A stretch of 64,000 nucleotides of DNA from Caldilineales bacterium (GTDB lineage Bacteria > Chloroflexota > Anaerolineae > J102): the NCBI GenBank assembly GCA_024102915.1, contig JAGFJG010000097.1, forward strand, positions 1-64,000, given 5' to 3'. Positions within the stretch are counted from its first letter, which is position 1. Each line of letters opens with the position of its first letter. Made by a program: the position numbers and the translations under genes. The notes below the pieces were generated by a model. That model was not told where the DNA came from and searched no databases. It worked only from the letters and a program-made list of their open reading frames with translations. Shown here one piece after another: positions 8,361 through 16,930 of the stretch.

Positions 8361-10289
8361 GTGACACAGATTTGCTATGAATTCGCGCGCCCTTTTTACC
8401 AATCATTGATGTCTGGCGAGGAGTTGTCCAACCAGATTCTTGTACCCGCCGCTTCGGCAAGGCGGGCGCGACGGCTGCTGCCGCTGGCAATTCCGTTCGC
8501 CCATCATTGGCAGGCCGAAATAGTGTTGTTGCACATCGTCCTCCCCGGCGCGATGAATAGCAATACCGACGCTGAGAATTCGGAGAGGAATGGTTGGTTG
8601 CAGGATATCGCCGATGAATTGCAAGAAGCTGGGATCACGGCGACGACATTGATTCGGTCCGGCAGCAATGCTTATGGCGTCATCCAGGAAGTGGCCGCCG
8701 AAATCGAGCCGCGGCTGCTCCTGATGAGTTGGCGAGGGGAACCCGGTGGAAACGACGGTACGGGTCGAGTCAAAGTGTCGGATCTGATGCTGGACGTGCG
8801 ATGTGACCTGCTGGCCTGGCATGGCCCGAATCTGAAACCCAGACCGCTGCACATCTTGCTGCCCAGCGGCGGCGGCCCCAACGCCCAACTTGGCGTCGAG
8901 ATCGCCAGCGCCCTGATCGATGAATATGGCGGCGAGGTGACGGTCATCTCTGTATTGGGGCCTGACGCTGGCCCGGATGATATTGATCAGACCCAGACTG
9001 CATTGCAGGCCCAGGTCGACGAGCTATTCCCCGACAGACAGGAGCAGGTCGGGGTGCAGATCGTAACCGCGCGCAATCCCGCCAGCGGCATTCTCGATGC
9101 TGCCGCAAAGGATGACTTCGACCTGATCATGATTGGGGCCTCGCGGGAACACACGCTCTCGCAACTCGTGTTTGGGGTGGTGCCACAGCAAGTGATGCGC
9201 CATGCTGAAATCCCGGTTCTGGTGGTGCGACGACCGCCATCGCGCAGGGTGACCTGGAGTCGCAAAGCCTGGGCGCAGATCAAAGAACTGACGCCAACTT
9301 TAACGGAAGCACAGAAGGCCGAAGCTTATATTTCCATTCGGCGCAGCGCCCGATTCGACCCTGATTTTCTGACGATGATGGCGTTGTCAACGTTGATCGC
9401 CAGTCTGGGCCTGCTCCTCAACAGCACGGCAGTCGTGATCGGCGCCATGCTGGTCGCCCCTTTGATGGGTGCAATCGTCGCTCTGGGCTTGGGCGTTGTT
9501 CATGGCGATGCCAATCTGCTGAAACTGGCCTTCCTGACGACGCTAAAAGGGGTGATTCTGGCAATCCCCCTGGCGTTTGTGACAGGCGTTCTGTCCAGAT
9601 TGATCATCCCCGGCATCGCCATGACGCCGGAAATGTATGCGCGAGGTCAGCCGGGTCTGCTCGATCTCTTCGTCGCTATTTTCGCTGGCGCCGCCGGCGC
9701 GTACGCCCTCTGTCGCCAGAGCGTCAAAGCTTCATTGCCAGGCGTGGCGATCGCCGTCGCCCTGGTTCCGCCGCTGGCCACGGTCGGGCTCTCGCTCGCC
9801 CTGGGTGATTTCGGCAACGCTTCGGGGGCGATGCTGCTTTTCGTGACTAACCTGATCGGCATCGCCGCTACCGGCGGATTGGTGTTCCTGCTCATGGGCT
9901 TTCAGCCTGAGCCAAGCCGACCTGAGCGCATGCAATTATTTGTCAAGGGTTGGCGTGGATTGGGCATATTGGTGGCGGTCATCTTGCTTGTTTTGGTCTG
10001 GGCGACTGTCCAATCCGGCAAGACAACCTGTGAGCGTGAGTTCAGGGGCGGCGTTGGCAAGGAATTGTGCGCGCAGGTCGATAGTATGAAAGGGGGGACT
10101 CTACTTGATTTCAGCACTGCCACAACCGAGACCGGCGTTCTCACGGTCACGGTCGATCTGGCGGTATCTGAGCCCCTGTCGCAGGATAAGTTACAGCTTG
10201 TGCAGGAAAATATGGCGACAGCGCTAGGGCGACCTGTGGCGCTGGAAGTGCATGCGATCCCAACCTATCGGCTGACCCCTTCCCCGTAA
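8361..10289 (+). CDS. Tandem universal-stress-protein and DUF389 membrane protein
   Basis: Residues about 25-155 and 160-290 look like two universal stress protein domains; the second has the typical ending GASREHTLSQLVFG followed by IPVLVV. From about 330 the DUF389 membrane domain begins (TLIASLGLLLNSTAVVIGAM), with roughly six membrane segments to residue 545, then a soluble tail of about 90 residues with two Cys. The function of DUF389 is not established; the fusion suggests nucleotide-responsive control of a membrane activity. The GTG start at 8361 is used here, but ATG at 8409 is equally possible because neither has a clear ribosome-binding site. It is transcribed divergently from lpdA. 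Confidence 0.8.
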   Translation: MTQICYEFARPFYQSLMSGEELSNQILVPAASARRARRLLPLAIPFAHHWQAEIVLLHIVLPGAMNSNTDAENSERNGWLQDIADELQEAGITATTLIRSGSNAYGVIQEVAAEIEPRLLLMSWRGEPGGNDGTGRVKVSDLMLDVRCDLLAWHGPNLKPRPLHILLPSGGGPNAQLGVEIASALIDEYGGEVTVISVLGPDAGPDDIDQTQTALQAQVDELFPDRQEQVGVQIVTARNPASGILDAAAKDDFDLIMIGASREHTLSQLVFGVVPQQVMRHAEIPVLVVRRPPSRRVTWSRKAWAQIKELTPTLTEAQKAEAYISIRRSARFDPDFLTMMALSTLIASLGLLLNSTAVVIGAMLVAPLMGAIVALGLGVVHGDANLLKLAFLTTLKGVILAIPLAFVTGVLSRLIIPGIAMTPEMYARGQPGLLDLFVAIFAGAAGAYALCRQSVKASLPGVAIAVALVPPLATVGLSLALGDFGNASGAMLLFVTNLIGIAATGGLVFLLMGFQPEPSRPERMQLFVKGWRGLGILVAVILLVLVWATVQSGKTTCEREFRGGVGKELCAQVDSMKGGTLLDFSTATTETGVLTVTVDLAVSEPLSQDKLQLVQENMATALGRPVALEVHAIPTYRLTPSP

Positions 10290-10329
10290 CCGAATTGCGG
10301 GGAACGATGTGACCAAATCTTACATCGAT

Positions 10330-10359
10330 TTGGCAATCGCACTACCCTTACGATATAAT
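10330..10359 (+). promoter_or_regulatory. Promoter of the rpsB operon
   Basis: TTGGCA (10330-10335) and a perfect TATAAT (10354-10359) are separated by 18 bases. This would start a leader of about 135 bases ahead of rpsB. Confidence 0.7.
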
Positions 10360-10365
10360 CTTCGA

Positions 10366-10499
10366 TTGGGTCTTCACCGGCCCAAAAATAACCCCTATCT
10401 CACACGCCTTTCTTAAGTCCGACTTGGTCCCCTGCTTGCACGGGTGTCGGGTTAGCATGGAAGGGCGGAGGCAAAACCTAAAGGAGACCGTTAGACAGT
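10366..10499 (+). promoter_or_regulatory. Structured 5' leader of rpsB, possible S2 autoregulation site
   Basis: The untranslated leader contains a hairpin in which CCGAC (10419-10423) pairs with GTCGG (10446-10450), with an inner CCC/GGG pairing. A strong AAAGGAG ribosome-binding site follows close to the start. Ribosomal protein S2 is known to repress its own operon through the leader in several bacteria; that this leader does the same is inference. Confidence 0.4.
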
Positions 10500-11501
10500 A
10501 TGGCAACAGTTACTCTGAAGTCGTTGCTCGAAGCCGGTGTGCATTTCGGGCATCGCACAAAGCGCTGGAACCCGAAGATGCGTCCATACATCTTCACCGA
10601 GCGCAATGGCGTGCACATCATCGATCTACAACAGACCGTCGCCCAGTTGGAAAAGGCGAAGCAATTCGCGCAGGACATCGTGGCGGACGGAGGGTCTGTG
10701 CTTTTCGTAGGAACCAAGCGCCAGGCGGCGGATATCATCGTCACTGAAGCCGAGCGCTGCGAAATGCCCTACGTGAACAAGCGCTGGCTTGGCGGTACGC
10801 TCACAAACTTCCAAACGATTCGCACCCGTGTCGATCACATGGTCGAACTGGAGCGCCGCCGCGATTACGGCGAATTCGCCCGCCTGCCCAAAATCGAAGT
10901 GCTGAAACTGCACGAGGAGATCGAGCGTTTGAATCTTCGTGTTGGCGGTCTGCGCAATATGCAGGAACTCCCGGATGCGTTGTTCATCGTCGATGTACGC
11001 CGCGAAGACCTGGCTGTGCGCGAAGCGATCAAACTCGATATCCCCATCGTGGCGGTCGTTGACACGAACTGCGATCCCGACCCCGTGGAAATCGTCATCC
11101 CCTCCAACGACGATGCGATCCGCACTATCAAACTGATGACCAGTCAGATCGCCGACTCCATTGTCGAGGGTTCGGCTTTGCGCGAAACCCGCCTGGCCGA
11201 GGAAGAGGAAGAAGAACCGATCACGATTCGATCTCGCACTTCACGCGCCGATATGGTCTTCGATAGCGATAGCTCCATCGATGAACTGCTTGGCCCCTCA
11301 ACCCTGGCGAAATTGGAAGAAGGCATTGGTTCTGACGAAGAGGAAATCGAGCCGCGCCGCGGGAAGCGAACTGCAAAACCCGCGGTTGAGGTGATCGAAG
11401 AAGAAGAAGAGGAGGACGAAGTAGAGGAAGAAGAGGATGAGAAAGAGGATGAGTATGAGGAAGTTGAAGACGCTGACGAAGACGAGGGTGAGGACGACTG
11501 A
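10500..11501 (+). CDS. rpsB: 30S ribosomal protein S2 with a long acidic C-terminal tail
   Basis: S2 is an essential late-assembling protein of the small ribosomal subunit. Residues 1 to about 225 match the family (LEAGVHFGHRTKRWNPKM at the start, then FVGTKRQAADII and VPIVAVVDTNCDPD). Normal bacterial S2 is about 230-260 residues; this one is 333. The extra roughly 100 residues are highly acidic, ending in long Glu/Asp runs with a short basic island (RRGKRTAKP). The start follows a consensus ribosome-binding site. It is first in the run rpsB-tsf-pyrH-frr-uppS-cdsA, a very common bacterial order. Confidence 0.97.
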   Translation: MATVTLKSLLEAGVHFGHRTKRWNPKMRPYIFTERNGVHIIDLQQTVAQLEKAKQFAQDIVADGGSVLFVGTKRQAADIIVTEAERCEMPYVNKRWLGGTLTNFQTIRTRVDHMVELERRRDYGEFARLPKIEVLKLHEEIERLNLRVGGLRNMQELPDALFIVDVRREDLAVREAIKLDIPIVAVVDTNCDPDPVEIVIPSNDDAIRTIKLMTSQIADSIVEGSALRETRLAEEEEEEPITIRSRTSRADMVFDSDSSIDELLGPSTLAKLEEGIGSDEEEIEPRRGKRTAKPAVEVIEEEEEEDEVEEEEDEKEDEYEEVEDADEDEGEDD

Positions 11502-11547
11502 ATCAGGTGAGGCCAATTTGATACGGCCTCGATCATGAAAATCATTC

Positions 11548-11581
11548 AGGTGCGACGTTCTCTCATGAGGCCGTCGCACCT
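11548..11581 (+). terminator. Hairpin between rpsB and tsf
   Basis: AGGTGCGACG (11548-11557) pairs perfectly with CGTCGCACCT (11572-11581) over a 14-base loop. Only three T follow, so it is at best a weak terminator or attenuator that could lower tsf relative to rpsB, or an RNA-processing/stability element. Confidence 0.5.
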
Positions 11582-11623
11582 TTGACGAATCGAACTTATG
11601 TGAAAACCCAGGAGAAATAAAAC

Positions 11624-12217
11624 ATGGAAATCACGACTGCAATGGTTAAGGAACTGCGTACTGCCACCGGGGCAGGCGTTTTGGATTGTCGTAAAGCCCT
11701 GGAAGCGCACGACGGCGATTTCGATAAGGCCGTCGTCTATCTGCGCGAAAAGGGTCTTGCCGCCGCGGCCAAGAAAGCCTCGCGCGATGCCAACGAAGGC
11801 ATGATCGGTCATTACATTCACATGGGGGCGAAGATCGCCACCCTTGTTGAAGTGAATTGTGAAACCGATTTCGTGGCGCGCACGGATGAATTCCAGGAAT
11901 TGGCGCATGATCTGGCGATGCACGTCGCTGCGGCCAAGCCCCAATATCTCACCATCGAAGAGGTCCCGGCAGAGGTCGTCGAGTCGGAGAAGTCCATTTA
12001 TCGCACGCAATTGGCCGAGGACAACAAACCCGATCACATCAAAGAGCGCATTGTCGAAGGCAAACTCGGCAAGTTCTTCGAAGAAGTCTGTTTGATGGAA
12101 CAGCCTTTCGTCAAGGACCCCGGCATGACGATTTCCGAACTGATCACAGCAAACGTCGCCAAACTGGGCGAAAACATCCGCATTCGCCGCTTCGCGCGGT
12201 TTGAAATCGGCGGCTGA
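11624..12217 (+). CDS. tsf: Elongation factor Ts (short type)
   Basis: EF-Ts exchanges GDP for GTP on EF-Tu. The 197-residue protein starts with the UBA-like helix region ([20 protein letters not shown]) and contains the signature [11 protein letters not shown] that inserts near the EF-Tu nucleotide site. The length matches the short EF-Ts class seen in Thermus and Chloroflexota rather than the roughly 280-residue E. coli form. It has a ribosome-binding site (AGGAGA) upstream and lies 122 bases after rpsB, with a hairpin in between. Confidence 0.96.
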   Translation: MEITTAMVKELRTATGAGVLDCRKALEAHDGDFDKAVVYLREKGLAAAAKKASRDANEGMIGHYIHMGAKIATLVEVNCETDFVARTDEFQELAHDLAMHVAAAKPQYLTIEEVPAEVVESEKSIYRTQLAEDNKPDHIKERIVEGKLGKFFEEVCLMEQPFVKDPGMTISELITANVAKLGENIRIRRFARFEIGG

Positions 12218-12244
12218 TCAATTCCCATTCCATAGGAGCGCTGC

Positions 12245-12961
12245 ATGACCGACATCAAATATCGACGCATCCTCCTGAAACTCGGCGGCGAGGCGCTGGC
12301 TGGCCCCGGCGGTTTCGGCATCGATCCTACCCAGGCTGAAGACCTCGCCCGCAAAGTCAAGATCGTCCACGAAATGGGCGTGCAGGTAGCCCTGGTCATT
12401 GGCGCCGGAAATCTCTGGCGCGGGAAGCAGGGTCTGGCTCACGGCATGGAGCAAGTGCGCGCCGATCACATGGGCATGCTGGCGACGGTGATGAATTCAC
12501 TGGCGCTGCAGGATGCCCTCGAACGCATCGGCGTGGTCACCCGCGTGCAAACCGCCATCGAGATGCGCTCGATTGCGGAACCCTACATCCGGCTGCGCGC
12601 CATTCGCCACATGGAAAAAGGCCGCGTCGTCATCCTGGGCGCTGGCACGGGCAACCCGTATTTCACCACCGATTCGGCGGGGGCGTTGCGGGCGATGGAG
12701 GTCGATGCCGAGGTGCTGATCAAAGCCACCAAGGTGGACGGCATCTATGACGGCGATCCCATGTTGAACCCGAACGCCAAACGTTTCGAGCGCCTCAGCT
12801 ACATCGAGGCAATCAACAAGCGCCTGGGCGTGATGGACAGCACCGCCATGACGCTCTGCATGGATCACGATGTCCCCATCATCGTCCTGAATCTCTGGCA
12901 AGAAAACAGCCTGAATCGAGCCGTACAGGGCGAGCCGGTGGGCACTCTGGTGTACCACTGA
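12245..12961 (+). CDS. pyrH: UMP kinase
   Basis: PyrH phosphorylates UMP to UDP and is a hexameric amino-acid-kinase-fold enzyme often regulated by GTP and UTP. The 238-residue protein has the family features [10 protein letters not shown] near the start, [10 protein letters not shown], the [17 protein letters not shown] loop and [13 protein letters not shown]. It lies 27 bases after tsf with an AGGAG site ahead of the ATG. A good terminator-like hairpin follows it. Confidence 0.97.
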   Translation: MTDIKYRRILLKLGGEALAGPGGFGIDPTQAEDLARKVKIVHEMGVQVALVIGAGNLWRGKQGLAHGMEQVRADHMGMLATVMNSLALQDALERIGVVTRVQTAIEMRSIAEPYIRLRAIRHMEKGRVVILGAGTGNPYFTTDSAGALRAMEVDAEVLIKATKVDGIYDGDPMLNPNAKRFERLSYIEAINKRLGVMDSTAMTLCMDHDVPIIVLNLWQENSLNRAVQGEPVGTLVYH

Positions 12962-12976
12962 TAGAAATCGACTGAC

Positions 12977-13015
12977 AAGCCGGATGTTCAAAACGCATCC
13001 GGCTTGATTGTTTTT
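12977..13015 (+). terminator. Intrinsic terminator after pyrH
   Basis: AAGCCGGATG (12977-12986) pairs with CATCCGGCTT (12996-13005), followed by GATTGTTTTT. It would separate rpsB-tsf-pyrH from frr-uppS-cdsA, at least partly. Confidence 0.75.
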
Positions 13016-13064
13016 AGGCATCTGTTTTACACTGTCGGCGTTACCGTTCTCACCGGAGGAAGTC

Positions 13065-13637
13065 ATGTCGGACGACCAAGTGCTGCAAGACATACAAGAC
13101 GAAGCTCGCGAACGAATGGACGGCGCCGTCAAATCCCTGAAGACCGATCTGGCGGCGATCCGCACCGGGCGCGCCAGCCCTGCCCTGCTTGACCATGTGC
13201 AGGTAGACTATTTCGGCACACCCACTTCCATCAATCAACTGGCGGTGATCACTGTGCCCGAACCCCGGCTTATCGTGCTGCGCCCGTTCAGTCCCAGTGA
13301 TATCGGACTGATCTCCAAAGCGATTCAGACTTCCGATCTGGGATTGAACCCAAACAATGACGGCAAGTTGATCCGGTTGAATATCCCGCAGCTCACCGAA
13401 GAACGGCGGCGGGATTTGAGCAGGCAGGTGAGCAGGCGCGTGGAAGACGCCAGAGTCGCCGTCCGCAATGTCCGCCGCGATGCCATTTCCGACATGCGAG
13501 ATTATGAGAAGGAAAGCCTGATCACGGAGGACGATCTGCGTTTGGGCTCCGATCTGATTCAGGAATTGACCGACGATTTCGTCAAGCGCATCGATGAGAT
13601 CGGCGAACATAAAACCGCTGAGATCATGGAAGTCTGA
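13065..13637 (+). CDS. frr: Ribosome recycling factor
   Basis: RRF, with EF-G, splits post-termination ribosomes. The start is placed at ATG 13065 because a GGAGGA ribosome-binding site sits immediately upstream and the family begins near this point. The resulting 190-residue protein is slightly longer than the usual 185. Signature segments are LAAIRTGRASPALLDHVQVDYFG and, in the C-terminal half, VRNVRRDAI. It follows a terminator-like hairpin, so it may also have its own promoter in the 50-base gap. Confidence 0.96.
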   Translation: MSDDQVLQDIQDEARERMDGAVKSLKTDLAAIRTGRASPALLDHVQVDYFGTPTSINQLAVITVPEPRLIVLRPFSPSDIGLISKAIQTSDLGLNPNNDGKLIRLNIPQLTEERRRDLSRQVSRRVEDARVAVRNVRRDAISDMRDYEKESLITEDDLRLGSDLIQELTDDFVKRIDEIGEHKTAEIMEV

Positions 13638-13655
13638 GGTCTGCGGCAGACGAAT

Positions 13656-14378
13656 ATGGCGGCGGACCAGGTGAATGAGGAGCGTGAGACGCCCAGGCAC
13701 ATCGGCATTATCATGGATGGCAATGGGCGGTGGGCGAAATCGCGCGGGCTGCCACGGATGGCGGGGCACAGGGCCGGGACCAAGAACATTCGCCGCGTGT
13801 TACGAGAGGCGGCAGATCTGAATATCGAAGTCCTGACCATTTACGCTTTCAGCACTGAGAACTGGGGGCGGCCGCAGGCAGAAGTCAGCCATTTAATGCG
13901 GCTGATCAGCCAGAGCATTCGTAATGAACTCGATGACCTGGATGCCAACGGCGTGCAGATCCGGCATAGCGGCAGGCTGGCTGGCGTTTCCAAATATCTG
14001 CAAAAACAGATACAGGGCGCGGTGGAACGTACCAAAAATAATAACAAGATTGTGTTGAATGTGGCCTTCAATTACGGCGGCAGAGCCGAGATCGTGGACG
14101 CCATCAGCCAGATTATCGCAGAGGGGACGAAGTCGGACGAGGTAACCGAGGATCTAGTCAGCCGCCATCTCTATACCGCTGGACTCCCCGATCCTGATAT
14201 GATCATCCGCACCGGCGGCGAATACCGGCTCTCGAATTTCTTGACCTGGCAGGCGGCCTATGCCGAGTATTACGCCACGCCCACCCTCTGGCCTGATTTC
14301 GATGAAGAGGAACTGCGGGCGGCGGTGGCGGTTTTTCAAGGACGCGACCGGCGGTATGGTCTGGTAAAGGATAGCTAA
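13656..14378 (+). CDS. uppS: Isoprenyl transferase (undecaprenyl diphosphate synthase family)
   Basis: UppS makes the long cis-polyprenyl diphosphate that becomes the lipid carrier for peptidoglycan and other wall polymers. The 240-residue protein has [20 protein letters not shown] with the catalytic Asp, FSTENWGRP, and near the C-terminus [20 protein letters not shown] and [14 protein letters not shown]. It is 18 bases after frr and its stop overlaps the cdsA start by one base, so the two lipid genes are probably coupled. Confidence 0.96.
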   Translation: MAADQVNEERETPRHIGIIMDGNGRWAKSRGLPRMAGHRAGTKNIRRVLREAADLNIEVLTIYAFSTENWGRPQAEVSHLMRLISQSIRNELDDLDANGVQIRHSGRLAGVSKYLQKQIQGAVERTKNNNKIVLNVAFNYGGRAEIVDAISQIIAEGTKSDEVTEDLVSRHLYTAGLPDPDMIIRTGGEYRLSNFLTWQAAYAEYYATPTLWPDFDEEELRAAVAVFQGRDRRYGLVKDS

Positions 14379-15175
14379 TGCTGCGTCAACGTGTTATCAG
14401 CGCCGCTATCATGGCGCCGATTGTGCTGGTTGGAGCCTGGCTGGGCGGCTGGTGGTTCACCGCCCTGATTGCAGTGATCGCAAGTCTGGCAACCTGGGAG
14501 GTGTACGGTTTGCTCGCCCGCACCAATCGAAAGCCGATGACTTATGTGGGGCTCGCTGCCGTGGCGCTCATCATCGTCGAAGGCAATCTTCCCGCTGATC
14601 CGCAACGCCTACAAATCCTGTTGGTGGTTTTTGTCCTGGCCTGTCTGACATTGGGGCTATTCTGGCGCAGCGACTTTCCGGCCAGCGATCTCACCCTCAC
14701 CATCGGGGCGGCGATCTATGTCGGCATGACCCTGCGCTTTGTGCCGCTGCTGCGCAACATGCCCGATGGCCTGGGCTGGATTGCGCTGACGGCTCTGGTC
14801 GTATGGATCACCGACTCCGGCGCTTATTTCATTGGCAGGCGTTTCGGCAAACACAAATTCGCCCCGCGGATTTCACCCAAGAAAACCTGGGAAGGTTTCA
14901 TCGGCGGCCTGCTGGTGGGGACCCTCAGCGCTGTCCTGCTCGCCCTGTGGCTGGCGCCAGGATTGGCCTGGTATTATAGCCTGGCGGTGGGACTTGTTGT
15001 CGGGCTGGTCGGCCCGCTCGGCGATCTCAGCGAATCCTTGTTCAAACGACAGGTTAGCATCAAAGACTCGTCGAACCTGATCCCCGGTCATGGCGGCGTT
15101 TTCGACCGTATCGATTCATTCTTTTTCGTTGCACCCTCTATCTATATCCTGATTCTCGTTCTGGGACTGAACTAA
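14378..15175 (+). CDS. cdsA: Phosphatidate cytidylyltransferase
   Basis: CdsA converts phosphatidate and CTP to CDP-diacylglycerol, the precursor of acidic phospholipids. The 265-residue protein has about seven or eight membrane segments and the C-terminal family signature around KDSSNLIPGHGGVFDRIDS. FGKHKFAPRISPKKTWEGF in the middle is also characteristic. It overlaps uppS by one base (TAATG). Confidence 0.95.
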   Translation: MLRQRVISAAIMAPIVLVGAWLGGWWFTALIAVIASLATWEVYGLLARTNRKPMTYVGLAAVALIIVEGNLPADPQRLQILLVVFVLACLTLGLFWRSDFPASDLTLTIGAAIYVGMTLRFVPLLRNMPDGLGWIALTALVVWITDSGAYFIGRRFGKHKFAPRISPKKTWEGFIGGLLVGTLSAVLLALWLAPGLAWYYSLAVGLVVGLVGPLGDLSESLFKRQVSIKDSSNLIPGHGGVFDRIDSFFFVAPSIYILILVLGLN

Positions 15176-15223
15176 CTCTAGCCCGCCCACTCTCCCCTGG
15201 GTTGGCCCGCAAGGAGAAATGCG

Positions 15224-16870
15224 ATGATGCCGCTGCGATATTTGTGGTCATTGCTCCTGCTGGCCGGTTTGCTGGCGGGATGCACCATACCACACCCCAT
15301 CTGTGATCTCGACCTTGTGCACTATCCCGATGGTGCGCAACTTGACGGTGGGCCGCTACGGCTGGGCGTGATCGACGCCAGCCGCCAGTTTCCATTCGAT
15401 CTGCCTGAGCCATTGCGTCAATCAGGCGCGGCCCTGGCTGTTTTGGATGATGTGCGTTGGGGCGTGATCGAGGCGCAGCCGCCCCAGGATGGCGTCCATA
15501 CCTACGATTGGGACGCGGAAGCCGTCTTGCTCGATACCCGGGTCGAAGCATATCAACGGGCGGGGTTCGATCTGGTTGTGGTGTTGCGAGCCTGGAATCC
15601 CTGGGCGCGGGCGGTCGCGCCGCAGGGCGGGCAGGCTGCGGTTGCCGCGTCGACGCCGCCCGCCGCCGAATACGCTGCCGATTACGCGAGTTGGGTGCAG
15701 GCGTTGGCCGAACGCTACGACGCGGATGGCCTGGATGATGCGCTGCTCGTCGACGTCGATGGTGACGGCGCGCCCGACCCTGTCCGCTATTTTCAGATTG
15801 AATCGCACGCGGCCGATGGCGTCGGCTGGCAGGGCACGACTGCAGAAGCGGCGACGCAGGAATACCTCGATCTCCTGGCTGCGGCTGCCGATGCCATCCA
15901 TACCGCCAACCCCGATGCCAAAATCATCCTGGCTGGTCCACCCGCCCTGGACTTATTGGACAGCTTCCCCGACGCCGCCGGGCTGCAGGATGTGGTCCGC
16001 AACATCGATCCGGCGGTCTGTGGCGGCATCCTGGCTTTCCACCAGATGATGAGCAGCACCGACACCTATGACATCGTCGCCGTGCAGAGCGTGGCCGATT
16101 ACACCGGGCTGCAAACCCTGGCGCAATGGACGGCGACCCTGGCCGGACGACCCGTGCCGGTCTGGATCACCGGCGCCACTTCGGCCCCGGCTCTCACCGG
16201 CGACCCGCAATCGTTCCAGGTGAATCCGCTCTACCCCGGCCAGGGTGAAGCGCTCTGGTCGAGTTTGCAGAACGGATTCGATCCGGCCCACACGCAGGTC
16301 GAGACCTGGTACCGGGCTGAACAGGCTCGTCTTTCCTTCAAAAAATGGGTGTATGCGGCTGCCAACGGTTTTTCGGCTCTGGTCATCGGCTACGAACAGG
16401 ATCGGCCCGCCTGGGAAAATGCGGCGTTGGGCCAGCGCGACCTGGCGTTTCAGGGGTTGTTGGATCCGGCGGACGGCTTCTCCCCGCCCGACCAGCGACC
16501 CGTGATCCCGGCTTTGGCGCTTGCCCAGGCTCAATTGGGCGGATACGGCAGCGTCGAGCGGCTCACCGGGTTGGGCGAGGGCGTCGAGGCGTTTCGATTC
16601 GTGGTGGAGGGATTGCCGGTGTTCGCACTCTGGTATAACGACGGCATCGCCCAGGAGCCGGAGGATGCGCCCGTATCAATTACCGTAAAGCTGCCATTGC
16701 GAGCGCCGCAGGTCACCCTGCTGACAATCCCCACCGAGCGTGGCCAGCCCGGCCCCACCGTGCAGATCGTGAACCCGGTCGATGGCGTTCTCACCCTGGC
16801 GTTGAGCAAGACGCCGGTCGTGATCCGCGGGGAACTGGCGACGCTTTACCTGCCAAGTCAGTTGCGCTAA
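15224..16870 (+). CDS. Lipoprotein with a glycoside-hydrolase-like (TIM-barrel) region
   Basis: The N-terminus is a lipoprotein signal (hydrophobic residues 6-16, lipobox LLAGC with Cys20), so the protein is probably anchored outside the membrane. The region from about residue 40 has features of clan-A glycosidases such as GH39/GH42: WGVIEAQPPQDGVHTYDWD, LVVVLRAWNPWARA, then VRYFQIESHA where the acid/base Glu would sit, and a segment resembling ANPDAKIILAGP of these enzymes. A second catalytic Glu is not clear. The C-terminal 100 residues may form a beta-sandwich. No sugar-use genes are adjacent; it follows cdsA by 48 bases. Enzymatic activity is uncertain. Confidence 0.6.
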   Translation: MMPLRYLWSLLLLAGLLAGCTIPHPICDLDLVHYPDGAQLDGGPLRLGVIDASRQFPFDLPEPLRQSGAALAVLDDVRWGVIEAQPPQDGVHTYDWDAEAVLLDTRVEAYQRAGFDLVVVLRAWNPWARAVAPQGGQAAVAASTPPAAEYAADYASWVQALAERYDADGLDDALLVDVDGDGAPDPVRYFQIESHAADGVGWQGTTAEAATQEYLDLLAAAADAIHTANPDAKIILAGPPALDLLDSFPDAAGLQDVVRNIDPAVCGGILAFHQMMSSTDTYDIVAVQSVADYTGLQTLAQWTATLAGRPVPVWITGATSAPALTGDPQSFQVNPLYPGQGEALWSSLQNGFDPAHTQVETWYRAEQARLSFKKWVYAAANGFSALVIGYEQDRPAWENAALGQRDLAFQGLLDPADGFSPPDQRPVIPALALAQAQLGGYGSVERLTGLGEGVEAFRFVVEGLPVFALWYNDGIAQEPEDAPVSITVKLPLRAPQVTLLTIPTERGQPGPTVQIVNPVDGVLTLALSKTPVVIRGELATLYLPSQLR

Positions 16871-16876
16871 ACGAAA

Positions 16877-16905
16877 AGCGGCCGGGTGTATGAGGCCCGG
16901 CCGCT
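16877..16905. terminator. GC-rich hairpin between convergent genes
   Basis: AGCGGCCGGG (16877-16886) pairs perfectly with CCCGGCCGCT (16896-16905) over a 9-base loop. There is no long T run on either side (AAAA precedes it on the plus strand, giving TTTT-like bases for the leftward gene). It probably serves as a two-way terminator between the lipoprotein and acyl-CoA synthetase genes. Confidence 0.6.
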
Positions 16906-16930
16906 GATTGTAGAAATCCGATTCGTTGTC

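Noticed and set aside
8170-8490. Minus-strand frame of 106 codons between lpdA and the USP-DUF389 gene
   Set aside because: It overlaps both conserved genes and the lpdA promoter candidate and has no recognisable domain.
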